Positions 22,199-33,704 of a stretch of DNA of 64,000 bases are shown here, one piece after another. Below the pieces are notes generated by a model that saw nothing but the letters and a program-made list of their open reading frames with translations, ran no database searches and was not told the DNA's origin. Both the position numbers and the translations under genes were made by a program. Origin of the DNA: Mycoplasma sp. Mirounga ES2805-ORL (GTDB taxonomy: Bacteria; Bacillota_I; Bacilli_A; Mycoplasmatales; Metamycoplasmataceae). Each line of letters starts with the position of its first letter. Positions within the stretch are counted from its first letter, which is position 1. The stretch spans positions 248,001-312,000 of the forward strand of contig NZ_CP070947.1 in assembly GCF_017084445.1 (NCBI RefSeq), given 5' to 3'.

Positions 22199-24355
22199 AT
22201 GAAGAAAAATAAAAAATTTTTATTAATGGGATTGGCGTCTTTATCAGGAGTTTTACCTGTTGCTATTTCAGCTGGTTGCGGAAGCAACAGTAAAGAAAAA
22301 GACAAAAAAGAAGAAAAAGATGAAATTAGCTTATTAGCAAATGAAAAATTTATAGATAAAAGATTCGACACAAAAAATGACAAAAAGGTTGAATTAGGAG
22401 TTACTTTTTCAAAAGGTAAATCTCAATGAAACGCATTCGAAGATGTTATAAAAGCATACAACGAATATTGAAACTCTAAAACAGCAGAAGAAAGAGCAAA
22501 AGCTGGATACATGGAAGTAACAATTGATAACATTGGATCTGGTTATGATGGTGGACGTAAAAAAGTTACACAAGATTTAAGTTCCAAATCAGAAGATTTG
22601 CCTAACTTAATTACAAACTATGCACCTCTTGCTAGTGAAATAGCAATCAATGGAATGCTTTTAAACTTTGAAGACGAAAACAAAGAATATTCAACATCAC
22701 AAAGTTTATTCCCTAAATCAATTACAGCTTCAAACAACAACACATCAAACATTGTTAATAAAGGTACATGAATTATTCCAACTCTAAAAAGTACTCATGC
22801 ACTTGCCGTAAATGCACCAGTTTTAAGTTACATTTTAGAAACAATGGAAGGTGCTGGAGCAAAAATTAATTTAGCAAACTATGAAGAAATTAAAACAAAC
22901 GGTAAAACTGACCGTACAACAGTTGTACAAAAATGAGGAACCGCTATATCAAATGATCAAATTCAAACCATTTTAGGTTCTAATTATGTAGTTGATGAAT
23001 CAACATTCTCAGTTGGTGAAAAAATATTTGATTTTGCTCAAAAAGCACAAAAATTATTTACTGAATCATCAAAGGATAATACAAATGTTACGGTTTTAGG
23101 TATAGATGACATTAGTGGCCTAATACCTACACTAACATTTGCGGCTATTGATGCTGATGATACTGAAATGTATATTCAATCAATTTCAACTAATGTTAAT
23201 GGAATTAAAGATAAAAAAGTTGACTATAAACCATTTAAAAACACAGAAAAAAAAGCTATCAAAAAACTTCAAAAAATATATGAACAAATCAAAATGACTA
23301 TTGAAAAAAGAGCTTTAAAAATTCTAGGTGATGGTTCTTATACATCAAATGGTCAAAAATACCATGAATTTGCAATGGGATTAGGTTCAACAGCTGGATA
23401 TTACTATAACTTCATCAAAGATGGAAAAACTGAAACAGAATTTAGACTTAAAAATTCAAGTGCAAAAGTTCTATTCGGAGAAGAAGCGGTACCTTTTGGT
23501 AAAAGCAGCGATGGTAAATACTTCTATAAATCAGGAAAACACTTTGATCAAGTTAAAGTTGATGGCGCAAAATATGATATTAATGTTAAACAAGAAACAA
23601 TAGATAAATTAAATGCCATAACTAATTTACCAACCACAAATAGACCAAGTAGTGACTCAACTTTATTGTTTAAAATATCAACCAAAAAAACTGACATAAT
23701 TAGTAAATTAGAAGAATTTGCGAAGAAACCAGAAGCATCAGACAAATTCATTTCAATCGGAAAAGATGCTAAAGAAGAATATCAATTATTTGTTCTAAAA
23801 TTTACTACAGATGGTGGTTTTGAAAAAGTAACAATAAGTGACTCAGGATTTTTAAATAAAAACGAATTCTTTGCCTTTAACCCAATTTCAAAATGAAATG
23901 AAAATGATAAAAAGGATGTTTACTACTCACAAGGACCATCATTAATGGGTATTCACGCAAACGATGAAGAAGACAAGGCAACAAAATTATTTGTCAAATG
24001 ACTAACAAGTGGCGAAAAAAATGCGTCATTATTAAATAACAAAGCACCTTATGAATATTTAAGTGAAGAAGCTAGTTATGTTTTCCCTGTAAAAGGATTT
24101 GAAAAAAATGACTATAAGGGAGATAACTTATATCTAAAATTAGCTTACAATGCATATAAAAATTCAATGCTTAATGATGAAAAATACGCAATGTATGAAG
24201 AATTAGCTGATGTTAATTCAGATAACTTTAGAAAAGTATTAGGACAACAATTTAAAAACGTTTACAACAAAATAACTACAAATCAATCTCTAAAAGACTT
24301 CAAAACAGAAATTATTGACGGTGTAGTTCAAAACGCTTCAGATTTATTTAAATAA
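22199..24355 (+). CDS. Large surface lipoprotein, probable binding protein of the downstream ABC importer
   Basis: This 718-residue lipoprotein has the lipobox PVAISAGCG (Cys near residue 25). After a Lys/Glu-rich spacer it reads as an extracellular solute-binding protein of the sugar-ABC class: VELGVTFSKGKSQWNAFEDVIKAYNEY at the start, NLITNYAPLASEIA (partner strand), and GPSLMGIHANDEEDKATKLFVKWL near residue 590, the usual late motif of such proteins. It resembles the P68-type mycoplasma surface lipoproteins. AAAAGGAAAAAT precedes the ATG. A hairpin separates it from the nuclease gene, so it may be made in excess over the rest of the operon. Several UGA Trp codons. Confidence 0.75.
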
Positions 24356-24392
24356 TATTATTAATACTTAATATTAATACTCTATAATTATT

Positions 24393-24424
24393 AAACAAGA
24401 TACTATATTATCTTGTTTATTTAA
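24393..24424 (+). terminator. Hairpin between binding lipoprotein and nuclease genes
   Basis: A perfect 10-bp stem AAACAAGATA/TATCTTGTTT (24393-24402 with 24409-24418), followed by atttaatttta. The short U tract suggests a partial terminator or transcript-end stabiliser. Confidence 0.6.
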
Positions 24425-24461
24425 TTTTAAGCTAATCTTAGAATTAAACATAGGGAGGAAA

Positions 24462-25760
24462 ATGAATAAAAGTAAGAAATATTTAATACTTTCAGGAAGT
24501 TTATTGCCGGTTTTAGCAACACCAATTATTTCAATGTCATGCAATAATGGTGGATCCGAAAAAGAAGAAGAAACAAAAGAATCTCTTTTTAAAAAAATTC
24601 ATGAACAAATACTAGATAAAACAGCCAAACTTGAAAAAGTTAATAAATTAGACTCAAGTTTACCTGATGTTAATGTTAAGGGATACAAATTAACTAAAGA
24701 AGAAAAATCAGAACTTGAAAAAGTAATGAGATCAATTTCAGAAAAATATTTGGTTCCTAAGACTAAAAATGGATATTCACTTGATAAACAATACTATGCT
24801 GATGAATCTATTATTGAAGGAAACCCATCGATATTAGTTAATGACAAAATATTGTTTAACCTAGATAGAATGTCAATTGATCATAAATTTGATAAGGATT
24901 ATGAATTTAAAAAATCTGAAAAACTAAACATAACTAGAACAATTGAATTCAAAATTTATTATAAAACAGGTCAAAATGATTGACTTTACTTGATCAATAT
25001 ACCAACTAAAAAAATTCAATTAAATTTTAATATTGAAATGCCAAGTATTGATTCAATTAATGATGTTTTAATAGATTATTCAAAGGCTAAACCAATAAAA
25101 GTTGACTGAACTAAAATTGATCCTAAATACTATTTTGACGCAAAAATAATAAAATGGTCTGATGGAGATACATTTGAAATGAAAATTGTAAGCGTGCCTG
25201 ACGAAAACAATTTTTATAAACCTATAGGATATGAAGGAAAAGTTAGATTTTTAGGTATTGATACACCAGAAAAGCATGTTGGAAATGTGGATGCAACTAA
25301 ATTTGAAAGACAATTTGCATTCAAATCATCAAGCTTTGGAGAAAAGAACTTTCCTGTAGGCACTGTTGTTAGAATTTTTCGTAGAGGTGATTTAGATACA
25401 TACGGAAGAATAACGGGCGATATTATTTTTAAAGGACCCAAATCTAAAGATTATGAATACTTCTATTCATCGGAAATAGTTAGAAAAGGCTTGACATTAC
25501 CTTATGGCCAAATGCCGTTGATAGATGAATTGAAAAATAACGGATCTTACGTTCACTATGCATATATTGAAATAGCTAAATCAATGCTTGAGGCTCAAAC
25601 AAATAAAAGTGGTTTCTTTAAGTATTTTAATACACCAGAAGGTGTTAGCAGAAATATATATATAATAAAAAACAACTCTAATTTCGATATTTTTTATAAG
25701 TACAATAAAGATATAGATAAAACAATTTGAAAATATGAAGATGTTTCATACCCAAATTAG
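24462..25760 (+). CDS. Thermonuclease-type (SNase-like) surface lipoprotein
   Basis: This 432-residue lipoprotein is a likely extracellular nuclease. Lipobox IISMSC (Cys near residue 27); residues 30-200 are of unknown fold; residues about 220-390 match staphylococcal-nuclease architecture: WSDGDTFEMKI near 232, VRFLGIDTPEKH near 260, RGDLDTYGRITGDI near 305, and IVRKGLTLPYG near 340. Asp, Arg and Glu of the active site appear in place. Membrane nucleases of this type (Mhp379 of M. hyopneumoniae, MnuA relatives) are encoded beside ABC transporter genes, as here. It would cut host DNA or RNA for import. GGGAGGA precedes ATG. Several UGA Trp codons; stop is TAG. Confidence 0.85.
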
Positions 25761-25790
25761 TTAAAATTAAAGTAAATAAAAAGGAGATTT

Positions 25791-27881
25791 ATGGCTAATA
25801 TAAATTCAGTGGATAATAATAATTCTGCTCAAAAATATACTAAAGAACAATATAATGAATACTTAAGAATTGTTGATTCTATGGAAGAATTTTGAGAAAA
25901 CAAAAAAGAAATTCCCGCAATTGAACTTAAAAATATATTTATAGACTTTGGAGAAACACTAGCTGTTGATGATGTTAGTTTTAAAATTCATGACGGTCAA
26001 TTAGTTACATTGCTTGGTCCATCAGGTTCAGGAAAAACAACGGCTCTTAATGCTATTTCAGGTCTTTTAACAATAACTAGTGGTAAGGTGCTTTTTGGTG
26101 GAAAAGATGTTACATCATTACCCCCTCAAAAACGTAAATTAGGTTTTGTTTTTCAAAACTATGCGTTGTATCCACATATGAGTGTTTATGATAATATTGC
26201 ATTCCCTTTAAGAAATGACATTGATTGAAAAAGAAAAATAATTTTTAAAAAAAATACTGCAATTTTGGAAATTAAAAATATTTATCTAAAACATTTAGGA
26301 GCTAGTGAAGAAGAAATTACTAAATTAAATAAAGCATGACACCAATACAACAATATATCTAAGGTTCTGGATTCTGAATATCAAAAATATCAAATTAATT
26401 TAATAAAAGAATATGAAAATGCTACAAATGACTACAAAATGACTAAAGTGCGTTATTCAGCTTCATTAAATTTAAACTCAAAAGATTCTTTAAAGAAAAT
26501 TAATTCGTTAAAAGAAAATTACAAAATTCAAAAGAAACTTATTAAAGATAAGATCAAAATTGAAAAAGCGAATAAACTATATGAAAAATATGATTTAACT
26601 AAATCAACACTAAATCCAATTATTGATAAATTTGCCTTAATAAATAAAAACAATAAGAAGGACTTGAATACATATAAAAATAACTTAGATTCAGTAAATC
26701 AAATTATTAGCGAATTAAACGCTTTTGATAAAAATACTTTAACTCTTGATGAACAGTTACTTTTTGAAAAAACTCTCTATAAAGCTAAAAAAGAAGAAAT
26801 AAGATATAACTTCAACATTAACGTTATTAATTACACAAACCATTATGAAAAATTAATTCTAGAGAAAAAAACAATTAGAAACGAAGAAAAAAGAAAATAT
26901 AAAGATAAGAAAAAAAATGACTCAAAATTAATACAATTAAAGAAAAATAGAAAAATTATCAAAAATATAGCTCGTGATGAATTAACTGAAGTTCGTAATG
27001 AACTTTATTCTAAATACAATTTAATTGAAGTTATTAAACAAGATAATGAACAAAAGAATCTTAATTTATCAAAAGAAGATAGAGATAAAATAATTGAATT
27101 ATCAAAGAAAAATATTTCTATAAGAAAATGAATTCACAATGAGGTTATGGAAGTTGCTGAAAGAGTTGAAATACTTCCTATTCTACAAAAAAAACCTACA
27201 AGACTTTCTGGTGGACAACAACAACGTGTTGCTATAGCTCGTGCAATTGTTAAGAAGCCAAAAATCTTATTAATGGATGAGCCACTTTCTAATCTTGATG
27301 CTAAATTAAGAATTTCAACAAGACAATGAATTAGAGACATTCAACAAAAATTAGGAATTACAACAGTTTTTGTTACTCACGACCAAGAAGAAGCTATGTC
27401 AATTAGCGATACTATAATTTGCATGAGTATGGCTAAAGTTCAACAAATTGGTTCACCAATGGATTTATACAACAAACCTAAAAATAAATTTGTGGCCAGA
27501 TTCTTAGGCATGCCAGAAATGGGATTGCTAGAAGCTAAAAACGTTAATAATAAAATTACAATTTATGATAAAGAAATTAAAGGTATTAAACTATTAAATA
27601 GCAATAGTAAAGATCTTTTAATAGGTGTAAGAGCTGAAGATTTCATCTTGAAAAAGAAAACTGATAAATATCAATTTAAGGCTTTAATTAAGACAGTTGA
27701 AAACTTCGGTAAAGAAAGTAAACTTATTGTGCTATTGGAAGATGAAACTCCAATAAACTTCTTAATTGATAATAAACTTGACTATAAAGTTGGAGATAAT
27801 ATTTACTTTAACTTACCAGTTGATCGTCTTCACATCTTTGACAAAGTAACAGAGGAAAGAGTTGAGTATGAAATCAAGTAA
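25791..27881 (+). CDS. ABC transporter ATPase with a large helical insertion (MsmK/UgpC class)
   Basis: This 696-residue ATPase would drive the importer. Walker [10 protein letters not shown] near residue 75 and Q loop [22 protein letters not shown] near 120-140 are normal. Then, between the Q loop and the signature, there is an extra stretch of about 280 residues (about 150-440), almost purely Lys, Glu, Asn, Ile, Leu and Asp and predicted long helix or coiled coil. The signature [15 protein letters not shown] is at about 471, then Walker [17 protein letters not shown] loop [10 protein letters not shown] and the C-terminal regulatory (TOBE-like) domain (LIGVRAEDF). Related mycoplasma ATPases are also long. 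AAGGAG lies 7 bases before ATG. Confidence 0.88.
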
Positions 27882-28938
27882 TGGCTTTTGATCAAGAGTA
27901 GCTTGTAAATTTCCTTGACTATTTAAATTTTCTTTAAAAAAACAAGCAAATAAAAAAACAACTTCTCTATCAATGAGCGTTGTCGATAAAGAAACTCCAC
28001 TTTGAAAACCGGTTTCATTGTTGGTACCAACACTTATAGTTATTATAATGTTTACAATTGTGCCATTTATCCTAAATATTAAATTTGCTTTTTTCACAAC
28101 GAAAGACAAATTGCCTACCTCTGCACACGTTGAACACTTTAAAACTCTTATAGAATCCCCAGCATTTGCGGTAGGTTTTAAAAATAGTTTAATGTATGGA
28201 ATTATTGTCCTACCGTTTGTAATAGGAATAAGTTTAATAATTAGTTCTCTTATAGCTAGTTTATATAGAGCGACAGCTAAAGGATTTTGGCAAACTATAT
28301 TTTTCCTTCCTTATATTACAAATATAGTTGCAGTATCTCTTTCATTTATTCAGTTCTTTGCTCCTCACGGAATGTTTAACTCAGTAATAAATAAAGATAA
28401 TTATCCATGACTTGTAGCTTCAGAAACTTATTCTTTAAAACCGCTACTTCCCATGATAATTCAAGGTGTTTGAAACGGATTGGCATTCAACGTCTTAATA
28501 TTTACAACTGCAATGCTATCAGTTGATAAAAACCAATATAGATCAGCATCTATTGATGGGATAGGAGGAATTAAGCAATTCTTCACAATAACCTTGCCTT
28601 CAATTAAGTCGACAACAACCTTTTTAATAACTATGGGAATAATTGGTGGTGTTAAGGTTTTCCCACTTGCTTTATTTGAAAATAAACCTGAACAAGCAAT
28701 TGCTAATGGTGCTTCAACACTTATGTTAATGGTTTATAGTTACACTCAAAGTGGCCAATTTGCCTTCGCTGCAGCAGCATCTATTTTATTATTTGTAATA
28801 GGAATAACATACTCATTTTTAATAAGAGGTGGATTTAATACAGTAGTTAAATTTTCAATAAACTTAGGAGAAAATAATGTTTGAAATAAAATTAAAAATT
28901 CAGAAGAAATGATTAGATATCAAACTCAGAAAAAATAA
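27868..28938 (+). CDS. ABC transporter permease (MalF/UgpA type)
   Basis: This 356-residue membrane protein has an N-terminal cytoplasmic part, then about six helices. The EAA-type coupling loop reads [19 protein letters not shown] near residue 230. It starts at 27868 inside the ATPase end (14-bp overlap) with AGAGGAAAG upstream, and overlaps the next permease gene by 62 bp. Several UGA Trp codons near the start made the reading frame look broken in the standard code. Class membership suggests small-molecule uptake; with the nuclease in the operon, nucleotides or nucleosides are as likely as sugars. Confidence 0.85.
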
Positions 28939-29857
28939 AGAGTACACAGCTAAACAAGTTAGAGACACCTCTTTATTTGCGCTGCTAATATCTAGTTTCC
29001 TTAAATTAACTGCTCTTGTATTTTTCGGCCTTATTATAATATTCCCATTTGCTTTTATGCTCTCGATTTCCTTAATGCCAGTTGATCAAGCAGATAACTT
29101 AAAAAATAATTTTACTTTTTGACCTGAAAGTTTAGAGTGATCTAACTTCTCAGCGGCCGCTTCAGAAACAGCAACTGGTAAATCATATTGATTCTCTTTT
29201 GGACTAACATTTACCAATGTTTTATTCTCGATAGTAACTAAATTATTTGTCACAATGCTCTGTGGATATGCTTTCAGCTTAAAACAATGAAAAGGTAAAA
29301 ACATTGTATGAACCATCTTCATAGCATTATTAGTTCTTCCTGAAGTTGCTTTATTAAATGGGCAATACTACGTTGTTACTAAAATTGACAACTCTATAGG
29401 ATGAAAAAAAGATTTCATGGGTATTATTACAATTATTGCAATTCCATTTATAGCTTCAATATTTACAGCACTTATGTTTAGAAATGCTTTTGAGGCTATT
29501 CCTAAGAGAATGAAAGAAGTTGCGATGGTTGATAGAGCTGTAGGAATGAAATATTTCTTTAAAATAGCAGTTCCAATGGTAACACCTACAACTTTAACTG
29601 TCGTTATTCTAACAACAATTGCGTCATGAAACTCATATTTATGACCAGCGCTAGTGGCGGGTACTGACTATCAAATTATGTCAGTTTGACTATTTGGTGT
29701 TGGTAGAATTGAAATAGGTGGAGAAGAAAAAATTCTTCAAAGTATAAAGATGGCAGGAGCTATTTTGGTTGTAGCACCAATGTTTATCTTCTACTTCTTA
29801 TTTAGAAAAAGAATTATGAGATCAATTTCAAGACAAGGTAGTGCAATTAAGGGGTAG
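28877..29857 (+). CDS. ABC transporter permease (MalG/UgpE type)
   Basis: This 326-residue permease is the second membrane subunit. It has one helix near residue 35-60, then a periplasmic-type loop and about five more helices. The EAA loop EAIPKRMKEVAMVDRAVGMKY near residue 210 is clear. The start ATG 28877 is preceded by AGGAG, in frame and within the previous permease, so the two are translationally coupled. About eight UGA Trp codons. The stop TAG is 2 bp before the next gene. Confidence 0.87.
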
Positions 29858-29859
29858 TT

Positions 29860-30138
29860 ATGAAAAAAATAAATGTAAAATTTAAAACTATATTTTGATT
29901 ATTTTTAACAATAGCTGCTTCGATTGTAACCATTCTTTCAATAATTGTAATAAAAAACGCAAATCTAATAATCAGAACTAATGAACTAGTTGAAATAGAA
30001 CAACGTCTAGTTAGTCAAGCATATAGAGAAAAAGAGTATGCAATTGGTTTAATTTTCTTTTCATCATTTGTTTTACTTATAGGAACATATATTATTTATG
30101 CAGGAATTAAGAGTTGGCATTATAGTGCCATAATATAG
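29860..30138 (+). CDS. Small two-helix membrane protein
   Basis: This 92-residue protein has two membrane helices (about 8-34 and 65-87) separated by a short charged loop (IIRTNELVEIEQRLVSQAYREKEY). One UGA Trp is at codon 13. It starts 2 bp after the permease stop and ends 7 bp before the next lipoprotein start. It is not recognised; its place makes it a probable accessory subunit of this importer. Confidence 0.7.
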
Positions 30139-30145
30139 GAGTTAT

Positions 30146-31891
30146 ATGAAAAAGAATAAACTTTATACACTAGGAATATTAAGCGCTTCAACTATATTTT
30201 TACCAATGACTTCAGTTAGTTGTTTGTTTACAGTTGATCCAGTTGTTAAAAAAGCTAACGTATTTGCTAAAAACAATCATTTTGTAAGCGTCGGAGAATA
30301 TAATCCTAAAAAATACTATGATGATAAAAAAATAGCTATTAATTCTATTTTGCAAACTCTAAATAAAATAAATAGCGAAATAAATATTTTAATTAAAACT
30401 TACGAAAATAATGTTGATTTAATCCCTCAATTAATTAATAAATCTAAAGATATTGAAACTCAATTGCAAAACATATTAGTAAATAATGAACAATTTATCA
30501 ATGACTTTTATGTAAACAATCTATTACCAAATATTTCTGAAAAATTAAATAGCGCTAGAACTAATTTAGAAACTAAATATACAACTAAACCAGTAAAACC
30601 TGGATCGGGTGCCACAGATCAACAATTAAAAGAATATGAAGAAAAAATAAAAATATTTAATGAAGAAATAAACAAACTAGAAAATAATTTCAAATCATTA
30701 CTTTATCCTTCTAATGATGCAAGCGTTATAAAATTATTTGAAGAAAAAGTAAATATTATTTTAAAAAATGTTTCTAAAGAACTTGAAGCTGAGAAATATC
30801 TAGCAGAAATTATTTCTAATTCAAAATTTCTAGAATTAAGAGATCATTTTATTAAGTTCCCATGAACACCAGCAACAAACCCAGATAGCAATGTTATAAA
30901 ATATATTCCAAAATTTTCAAGAGTTAATGAAGTAATGATGCATTACTTTAGAGATACAACATATGCTCTAAATTATATTTACAATGCTAAAAATGTATTT
31001 TCGTTTGATTCAACATACATGAAATATACTGCATTGCGTTCATTGGAAATTTCGCACAATTCAATCGATAAAACTTATTTTGATAAATTTTCAAAAGCTA
31101 TATCAGATAAAAAAACATTTGATGAAATGTATTTAGCTCTTGTTAAAACTGCACTAGAATACAATATAAAAATTAAAAGTGATAATGAAGATTTTGGAGC
31201 TCTAAGTGCCTTACCTTTATTATATCCACTTGAAAACTCAGATGATAACTATGAAAATAAAAATACTTTTAAAGCCAAAATTTTTAAAAAAGATATAAAG
31301 TTTGGTTCTAAAGAATTTAAAGAATACATATTAAGTCCAATTAAATTTATTAAAAAACATGAAAAATTAGCAAAATCATCAGATGATGAAGATAGAAAAA
31401 AATCATTAATTGTTGATCTAGTAAACCTTAAGGATGAATGACCAACTGAATATAAATATGTTATTAAAACAATTAATACAATGAAAGAATATGGATCACG
31501 AGTTGAATATGTTACCTCATTTCTAGGAAATGTCTTGTTTTTCAATGGTGTTGATCAAATACAAATATTAGCTGCTTATGATAAGAAAAATAATGAAATC
31601 AAGCACTTCTTTGAAAAATATGACGAAAATTCTAAATCATGAAAAATCTACGATATCTTAAGTGATTTGAAAAAAGATCCTAATAATATTTCTAGTCCTA
31701 CAATTTTAGACCAATTACCACAAGATTGAGTATTTGAAGATGCTAACTTACAAGATGTTGAATTTTGTAAAAAAATAAAAAATTTAGAATTTGATACATT
31801 CTCTAATTTATATGTTCATGGAAGTAATGCAAATCACGCCTTAATAGATATACTTAAATTAAGTGAACAATATTCTCATTTTAAAAAATAA
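30146..31891 (+). CDS. Large lipoprotein closing the nuclease-ABC operon
   Basis: This 581-residue lipoprotein begins with a signal and lipobox MTSVSC (Cys near residue 26). Residues about 50-230 are long alternating-charge helices with coiled-coil character (for example INSEINILIKTYENN, ISEKLNSARTNLETKY). The later part is rich in aromatic residues around Trp (FPWTPATNPDSNVIKY, DEWPTEYKYVI, LPQDWVFEDANLQD). AGGAG precedes the ATG by 4 bases, and it is followed by a terminator, so it is the last gene of the operon. The function is unknown; a surface receptor for the degraded substrate, or a structural partner of the nuclease, would fit. Four or more UGA Trp codons. Confidence 0.7.
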
Positions 31892-31912
31892 TTTTATCAA
31901 CTTAATTAAATT

Positions 31913-31938
31913 AGTTTCCTAACTGGAAACTTTTTTTT
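31913..31938 (+). terminator. Terminator of the nuclease-ABC operon
   Basis: AGTTTCC-taact-GGAAACT followed by a run of eight T's, 22 bp past the last stop. Confidence 0.85.
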
Positions 31939-32144
31939 ACTTTTAAATTGGTTATTTTAAGTTTAAAATATTTTGAATGTCTAAAATAACCTACTTAGCA
32001 GCAAAATTAAAATAATTAACTTCACTTATGATATTTTTTTAAAATTTGTTTTTAAGCTTTTAAAAGATAATTTAATAAAAAAGTTCCGAATTTTCGAAAC
32101 TAAATTTTGTTAATAGTTAATTAAATAGTAGTTTTTTAAAAATC

Positions 32145-32642
32145 TTACTTAGAATCCTTAGAATCAACTATGTCTGCTTCTTCCATTTGAATAGATTTTG
32201 TAACTTCTAATTTACTTTCATCAAAGAAAATATTTGTATCTTTTTCTCATTTATCTGTTGATGTTCGTTGAACAATATCATTTGAATTATTTAACTCATT
32301 TAATAATAATCAACAACCAGCAAAAGATACTGTAAATACTAAAAATATTCCAATAAGAATAATCGTGAAAAAATAATATCATTTTTTGTTTTTTAGTTCT
32401 ATTAGAAGCATTGAAATAAATGAAATTAATATAAGTAAATCAACGGCTCCTAAAAACATAAAAAATCCAAATATCTTTAGTTGGTCAAATAATATTGAAA
32501 CAAGGCTTGATGCTATAAGAATGTAAAGAATGCCAATTAAAATCATATTAGCTATAATAATTTTTTTTGGTCCCATAGTTGCCAAAAATATTTTTTTAGA
32601 TTGTTTTGTTTTTCTTACTCTTCTAGTTCTTTTCATATTCAT
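32145..32642 (-). CDS. Hypothetical membrane protein
   Basis: This 165-residue protein has a basic N-terminus (MKRTRRVRKTKQSKK), three membrane helices (about 28-50, 56-80 and 90-110) and a charged C-terminal tail of about 50 residues rich in Asp, Glu, Lys and Ser. Not recognised. ATG at 32642 has a second ATG two codons later and no clear Shine-Dalgarno. UGA Trp codons at 32379 and inside the third helix. The neighbours (nuclease operon and DHH genes) give no clue. Confidence 0.6.
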
Positions 32643-32708
32643 ATTAAATAATTATAATAAATTAAACCAAAACACATATTACAATTTAAAAAAGAATAAT
32701 TGAGATAA

Positions 32709-32729
32709 AAAAAGAAACAGTTGTTTCTA
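32709..32729 (-). terminator. Terminator of the DHH operon
   Basis: On the minus strand AGAAAC-aact-GTTTCT is followed by a run of T's. It overlaps the last codon of the second DHH gene. Confidence 0.75.
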
Positions 32730-33704
32730 TTTTTTATTTTCAGCTAAATAATGCTTAACTTCTAGTACGCAATCATCAATAATTTTTTCCACATCATCAA
32801 ATGATTTTGCCATGCAACCACTTGCTCTTTCGTGACCTCCGCCGCCTCATTTAACAGCGACATTACGCACACAAGGTCCATTAGATCTATATTCAACTCT
32901 TAAGCGACCATCTTCCTCTTCAGTAAATTGAACTCATAATCTCGAATCTTCAATATTTCCAATAATATTTGGTCTAGTTGCGTTGTTAGCATCGGTGCCT
33001 AGTTCTCTTATTGTTTTTTGATCTATAAATGTGTAAGCAACTAGATCTCTCATTTTCAAGTTTGAAACTAATATTTGTTGAATTTTTAGGTCTTTTAATC
33101 TAGTTTTTGATAATCCACTAAATATTTTTTCTGCATTTAAATTATTTTTATATAGATATGATACTAATTCATGAGTTCTAGCTGATGTATCAGAAAATAG
33201 AAATCTTCCACTATCAGTTACTGTGCCAAGAAACATAAAGTTTGCAGCCCTTTCGTTTATTTTTCATTTATTTTGAAACGCTAATTCAATAATCATTTCA
33301 GCTGCCGCAATTCTCTTAGATTCAACTCAGCGAGTACATTTATCTAAATCATCATCATTTGGGTGATGATCAATTCTAATAGTTTCAGCAAATAGATTTT
33401 TATCTAAAATTTCTCTTGATTCTAATCTTTCCTTAAAGTTAGCATCCACAACAACACCTAATGAATGAGTTAAAATCTCATCTGAAGGAACATTATCAAA
33501 GTCTAAATCTAGAAAATCTGAGAAAATTCCTTTATTATCGCCTACTGCATAAACTTTTTTATTTGGATAATTAATTCTTATTAATTCTCTAAGCCCAAAT
33601 TGGCTACCTAAACAATCACCATCAGGGCGAATGTGATGAAAAATTACAATTGAATCATACTTTTCAATTTTTTTAGTTACGTCTTTTCATGTACCAATAA
33701 TCAT
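32727..33704 (-). CDS. DHH/DHHA1 phosphoesterase, second of a pair (NrnA/PdeM-like)
   Basis: This 325-residue phosphoesterase has the metal-binding motifs HHIRPDGDCLGSQ near residue 23 and DHHPND near 115, an SDTSARTHEL segment, and the DHHA1 nucleotide-binding GGGGHERASGC near 300. Members hydrolyse short RNAs (nanoRNase), 3'-phosphoadenosine 5'-phosphate, or c-di-AMP/pApA; in M. pneumoniae the two such proteins divide these roles. It overlaps the previous DHH gene by one base (TAATG). The two differ enough to have separate substrates, but I cannot assign which. Several UGA Trp codons. Confidence 0.9.
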
